Shown piece by piece: positions 60,319-64,000 of a stretch of DNA of 64,000 bases. The DNA comes from Volvariella volvacea V23 (taxonomy: Eukaryota > Basidiomycota > Agaricomycetes > Agaricales > Pluteaceae), in contig KB722736.1 of assembly GCA_000349905.1 (NCBI GenBank), positions 1,935,428 through 1,999,427 of the forward strand, in the 5' to 3' direction. The translations under genes and the position numbers were made by a program. Below the pieces are notes generated by a model. That model made no database searches, had not been told where the DNA came from, and worked only from the letters and a program-made list of their open reading frames with translations. Position 1 is the stretch's first letter; each line of letters starts with the position of its first letter.

Positions 60319-61985
60319 TTAGTAACCATATCCTGTGCCGCCTCGACCATTGGCAGGACCACCGCCAGCCGCGACTGGTGGTGCACCTTTGGCAGCAAGG
60401 CTGACGTTCATGCTAACAGGCTGTACCCCGGGGCCAGCCACACCGACTTGGCCAACACCGAGCGGAACATTGCCCACAACACCGGCACCACCAACAAGGG
60501 CACTCAATCGTGATATCTCCTCCCGTGACGATACTAGCGCAGATGTAAGGCGCTCATTTTCATTGGTAAGGAACTCGACTTTTGCTTGAAGTTGGGCGAG
60601 CCAGGCCTTTTTCCGCTGACGACATTTGAGAGCGGCTGAAGCACGATGGCCGATTGAGTTAGATAGGGGATAATCAATCTGCGGTTAAACCTACCCTGTC
60701 GATTACGTTCCAAAAAGTTGCGTCGTTTCTCCTCCTCAGTTTCGGGTTTCTTGCCAGCACGTCGCCCCCCACCATTGGTTGCGGCTGCATTTGCGTTATG
60801 ATTCGTGACAGCATGATTGCCATTGAGATCGCCCTCATCCTCCATGTTGTCGTCTTCATTATCGTCATCGTCGTCATCGTCCTGCGAGTTGGGTGTGTCG
60901 TTCCGACGGCCATTAGCGACGCGCGTGCGCTTAGTACCTGCCCGTTGCGGCTGAGCGACAGCAGGCGGTGATGCAGCATCGTAGGGCTTTCGTTTTGTAC
61001 CCCGCTTTCCATTTACGGCAGCTCCGTTAACCTCTGTAGGGTTGGCACCAGCGCGTGCCTGTGCTTCTTCTCGCTTGGTGAGCTCCTGATGGGCTTGAGA
61101 TAAGAGGAAGAGGCCGTTGGCAGCCGAATTAGCTGCATTAGAGGCAGATGTCAGATAGTTGGCGCCGTGCTCGTTTGACTGGGGTTGTGTATGTGAGTTG
61201 TGGAGGGAGGAGGGGTTGGCGGGTTGGTGGTGATAAGAATTTCCATTTGTAGTGGTACCATTGCTGCCCAAGACACCGGAAATGGCATTCAGAGTATTCG
61301 GCGTGATTGTAGCGCCTGATGAGGGGGCACCACCAGCAGTGTTGTTCATCAGCGCCAGCAGGGCGGCAGTTCCGGGAGAGGGCGGGAAGGCGACAGGACC
61401 ACCAACGAGAGGAGTGAGCCCGGTTCCGGGAGTCAAGCCGGTGCGAGGTGTAAGACCGGTGCGGGGGGTTAGGCCAGTGCGGAATGATGTGGGATCGAAA
61501 GAAATATGAGGCTGATCGCTGGTGGGCTGGGGAGCAGTTAGCATGGCCGGGGACAGAGGCCCGGAGCGGAGGGAATTGACGGAGTTGTTAGCGTAATTCC
61601 ATGTGTGCGCGTCGGTGGGAGACGAGATGTAGGACAGCGGAGGGAGGACGGGGCGGGACGGAGAAGCGCTGCGATGCTTGGGGTTTGCCTGGGGCGAGCT
61701 TGAGCGCTGGACGGCGTCAGTGTCGTGGGCGGGGGCGTTGTGGGCGAACTTGGCCTGGTCGTCAATGTCTTGGGGGGATTCGCGGTGCGGAGAGGCGGTG
61801 CGGAGGTTGGAGGCCTTTGATCTGGGGGTGGCGGAAAATGATTGCTCAAAAGGGTTGGGCTCGAGGTCGAAATCTGATCTGGTCTGGCGGGTGGCGGGAC
61901 GTCTGGAGTCGGGCGGGGGAGAGGATGTTGATGAGGGCGAGTTCGTTTTTGGAGACATGACGTGTGTTGTTAATTGTGCGGACAC
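60319..61985 (-). CDS. bZIP transcription factor, Atf1/CREB-like
   Basis: The first exon (61985 or the nearer ATG 61958, MSPKTNSPSS) encodes a long disordered region: EPNPFEQSFSATPRS near the N-terminus, HISFDPTSFRTGLTPRTG, and VAFPPSPGTAALLALMNNT, which resemble the stress-responsive N-terminal regions of Atf1-type factors. Then an acidic DDDDDDDNEDD run and the bZIP start KPETEEEKRRNFLERNRQ. A 56-nt intron inside the basic region (G|GTAGGT...TTCAG) joins it to AALKCRQRKKAWLAQLQAKV, EFLTNENERLTSAL and the zipper end SREEISRLSALVGG. A Gly/Val/Pro-rich tail ends at 60319. The NxxxAAxxCR signature is exact. It is expected to be nuclear and to bind CRE-like sites in stress responses; the targets are unknown. 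Confidence 0.9.
61411..61482 (-). repeat. In-frame 18-nt tandem repeat encoding GLTPRT
   Basis: Four tandem hexapeptide units (GLTPRT, GLTPRT, GLTPGT, GLTPLV) in the bZIP gene. The nucleotide units differ at synonymous positions, so the array is old or under selection. Each unit offers a Thr-Pro site of the MAP-kinase type. Confidence 0.85.
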
Positions 61986-64000
61986 AGGGTTAGGGGCACC
62001 GCCGCTTTCGAGTGGGCAGTGACGACGTTGGGGGTTGCAAACAGAATGACGACTGCTGACGTAGCTGGGTTATATTCGCCGTCATATTTGCGGCTGTTTG
62101 TTTGCTCCAATCAGGTGCCTGCTGCCTGCAAATCTTTATCCGCAATATTCTGTCGTCATATTTTTGCGTTGCATTTAATGATCAGCCCAGCGTGACGCCT
62201 GCAGTGCACCGCGCCTGCCACCCTTCTTCCCCATCCTCTCTAGCTCTCCTTCTCACGCAGCCTCCCACCCGGAATACCCCCGACCCCACCTCCAATTCTT
62301 GTTTGAACCCTCTTTTCAGCCTGTCCCACCGTCCATGCCTGCGCCGTCTTACGCTTTCGTCAATTGCTTATCAATTCAGTCCCTGCCCCTCGGCTACCAG
62401 TGCTCCCTCCCTTGCCCGATCGCTCATTGCGGGCCCTTCACATGATGTCGTAGGCCTGCTCTCGCCTGTCCGCTCCCCCATTGAAACCGCTCAATGTAGC
62501 CTGTCCGTGTTCCACCTCGTCTCACGTCAATCTCTCGCGTTCACACTGGCTTGCCAAAGTCAATCATATGAATCGCCTGCATCCAGATTGCGGTGATTGT
62601 CCGTTTACAGAATCTGTCCCTATGATCGTTGATTTTACGAAATACCCTTCGTGCCACACATAGCCTCATCTACCATTCCGTGGAAGCCCTGTTTCCTTCT
62701 CTGTAGCAATGCCAACCTCCCCGCTTCCGGTCCCCCTATGCGTGTGGAGCCTCTTATGCCCGTCTCCCCCGGCATTTCCAACCCAATCCTCTTTCCATTT
62801 CATCACCAGAATGTACCAGTCCCCATCCCAAATCAATTGTCTCCCATTGACAGTGGCGACTGCCGCCTTTGCCCTCCTCCCATGTCCTTGGCAGTGGGAT
62901 TCGTGCAGAGCAGGTTGGAGAACACCATGCCGTCATGGCGTCACAGATAATGCCATCAAGATCATAAGCCGTTTGCACAAACTCAAGATCCACTCGCCCG
63001 ATTTGGGTGGTCCCGTGCTTGGCCGGATTCCGACATGTGGCGAGGACGCGTGCTCCCTATCGCTGCACCGTCCAGCCCTCCACAAGAGCCAGATTGTGCC
63101 CGATGGAGGCTGCACAACGAGGACGCCTCTGCAGCGCTTGAGAATTTTGTTGCAATGTTAGAACACCTTGAGCGTCGGGTCCACTGTCAGAAGTGTGCGT
63201 GCTTCGCCCTTAAAGACCCCGAGGCGACTGCCATAAGCGTTATGATTGGAATTGATACAACTCAAAATACGCGCTTATGTGACCCATCCCCGTGGCGCTA
63301 CTGCGACATTGCTATCGGCACCAATCCCCCCAACAAGGGGCTTATCAGACAACGACATCCATCGTTCTGCCCGATGACGTCTAGAATGATTTTCGATGGC
63401 ACTACGACGGACAGATAAAGCTCCAAGGCACTAGTACATACACTCATGACACTATCAATGCTCTTCACCAAATCGAAAGCCCTACGAGTCTATAGCTAAT
63501 TTTCGCGTCGCACGCCTCTGACGCATCCACATGACTCATGTGCGTCTGCTTGTCGACTTGTCGTCTTCCCGGAACTAATTGTCTTCATTTGCACGCGCAC
63601 CGTTCAGGTCAAGGATGCGTATAGTGCCCGTTAGTAGCTAGGTGCTCCCATAGCAGATAGGCATCGAAACCATCCGCTGTGGGAGCCATCTCCATCGATC
63701 CCCAGCGTCCCTCTTTCAGTCCACTGCTCTCCGCTCAGCTTGATGCGTTCAAATAGGACCCACGCCCGGTTTGGAAAGTCGACGATCAACAAGGCCCAAG
63801 GGCCCCGCACCCGTCAGGGACAAGAATCGAGTCCAAACCAATGTGGAGAGCGTTATCGAAGGGCGTACATAAGCCTCAGCGTAAGCACTGACGGAAGCGT
63901 ATTCCTCCGTTTGCACCAATGCACGTGGGAGGGAGGGGTCTCGGCAAATTTTTTCGTGGTTGCTGTACCTGTCATGGATGTCATCGAGGATTGGTGGATG
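61986..64000. other. Right-hand flank, no confident gene
   Basis: Probably the bZIP promoter and leader for the first part. On the plus strand, overlapping ORFs at 62651-63161 and 63035-63418 contain protein-like stretches (MRVEPLMPVSPGISNPILFP; EDASAALENFVAMLEHLERR) and might be exons of one unknown gene, but I could not find splice sites that join them cleanly. Nothing is recognised from 63420 to the end. Confidence 0.35.

Noticed and set aside
1..64000. CRISPR arrays, prokaryotic operons or rRNA genes
   Set aside because: No regularly spaced repeats and no rRNA-like segments; the gene structure is clearly eukaryotic.

Overview
The window looks like nuclear DNA of a filamentous basidiomycete, most likely an Agaricomycete. 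The reasons are that nearly every gene is broken by many short introns (about 50-90 nt, GT..AG), genes are densely packed on both strands, and several families are basidiomycete-typical: DUF6534 membrane proteins, a second 7-TM-like membrane family, a DUF6697-like protein, and a Crinkler-type protein with a kinase-like domain. A Cantharellales affinity is only a guess, suggested by the secreted pectate lyase and protease. Family names were assigned from memory of motifs; no database was searched.

Layout. 0-2.7 kb: the tail of one DUF6697-like gene and a full tandem paralogue (+). 2.7-4.8 kb: an epoxide hydrolase (-). 5.0-7.5 kb: an unrecognised acidic protein (-). 8.3-11.9 kb: a long disordered Pro/Ser-rich protein (+). 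12.1-17.6 kb: an imperfect direct duplication of about 2.6-2.8 kb, each copy carrying one membrane-protein gene (-), followed by an intron-containing tRNA-Phe. 18.0-28.6 kb: a run of minus-strand genes: PMT2-type protein O-mannosyltransferase, CCT2 chaperonin subunit, Crinkler/kinase-like protein, DUF6534 membrane protein. 29.6-31.2 kb: an unrecognised Pro-rich protein (+). 31.4-36.3 kb: two tandem cytochrome P450 genes (-). 36.9-39.2 kb: a SAMHD1-like HD-domain phosphohydrolase (-), divergent from URB1 (39.4-46.4 kb, +), then ADE2 (46.6-48.5 kb, +). 49.9-55.2 kb: a secreted PL1 pectate lyase, a subtilisin-family gene with altered active-site surroundings, and a truncated second copy of it. 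55.2-60.3 kb: no gene that I can support. 60.3-62.0 kb: an Atf1-like bZIP factor (-). The last 2 kb hold only weak ORFs.

How it fits together. The middle of the window is housekeeping: secretory-pathway O-mannosylation, chaperonin folding, 60S ribosome biogenesis, purine synthesis and dNTP turnover. The flanks are accessory. The most striking theme is repeated local tandem duplication in four independent places: DUF6697-like genes, membrane proteins, P450s, and the subtilase with its upstream flank. These sit at different stages of divergence or decay. The most unusual observations are a 6-nt microexon that carries the catalytic Asp codon of the subtilase, loss of the oxyanion-hole Asn in that same protein, a GC-AG intron in URB1, the Crinkler/kinase fusion, and an epoxide hydrolase with an ER-retrieval-like VDEL terminus.
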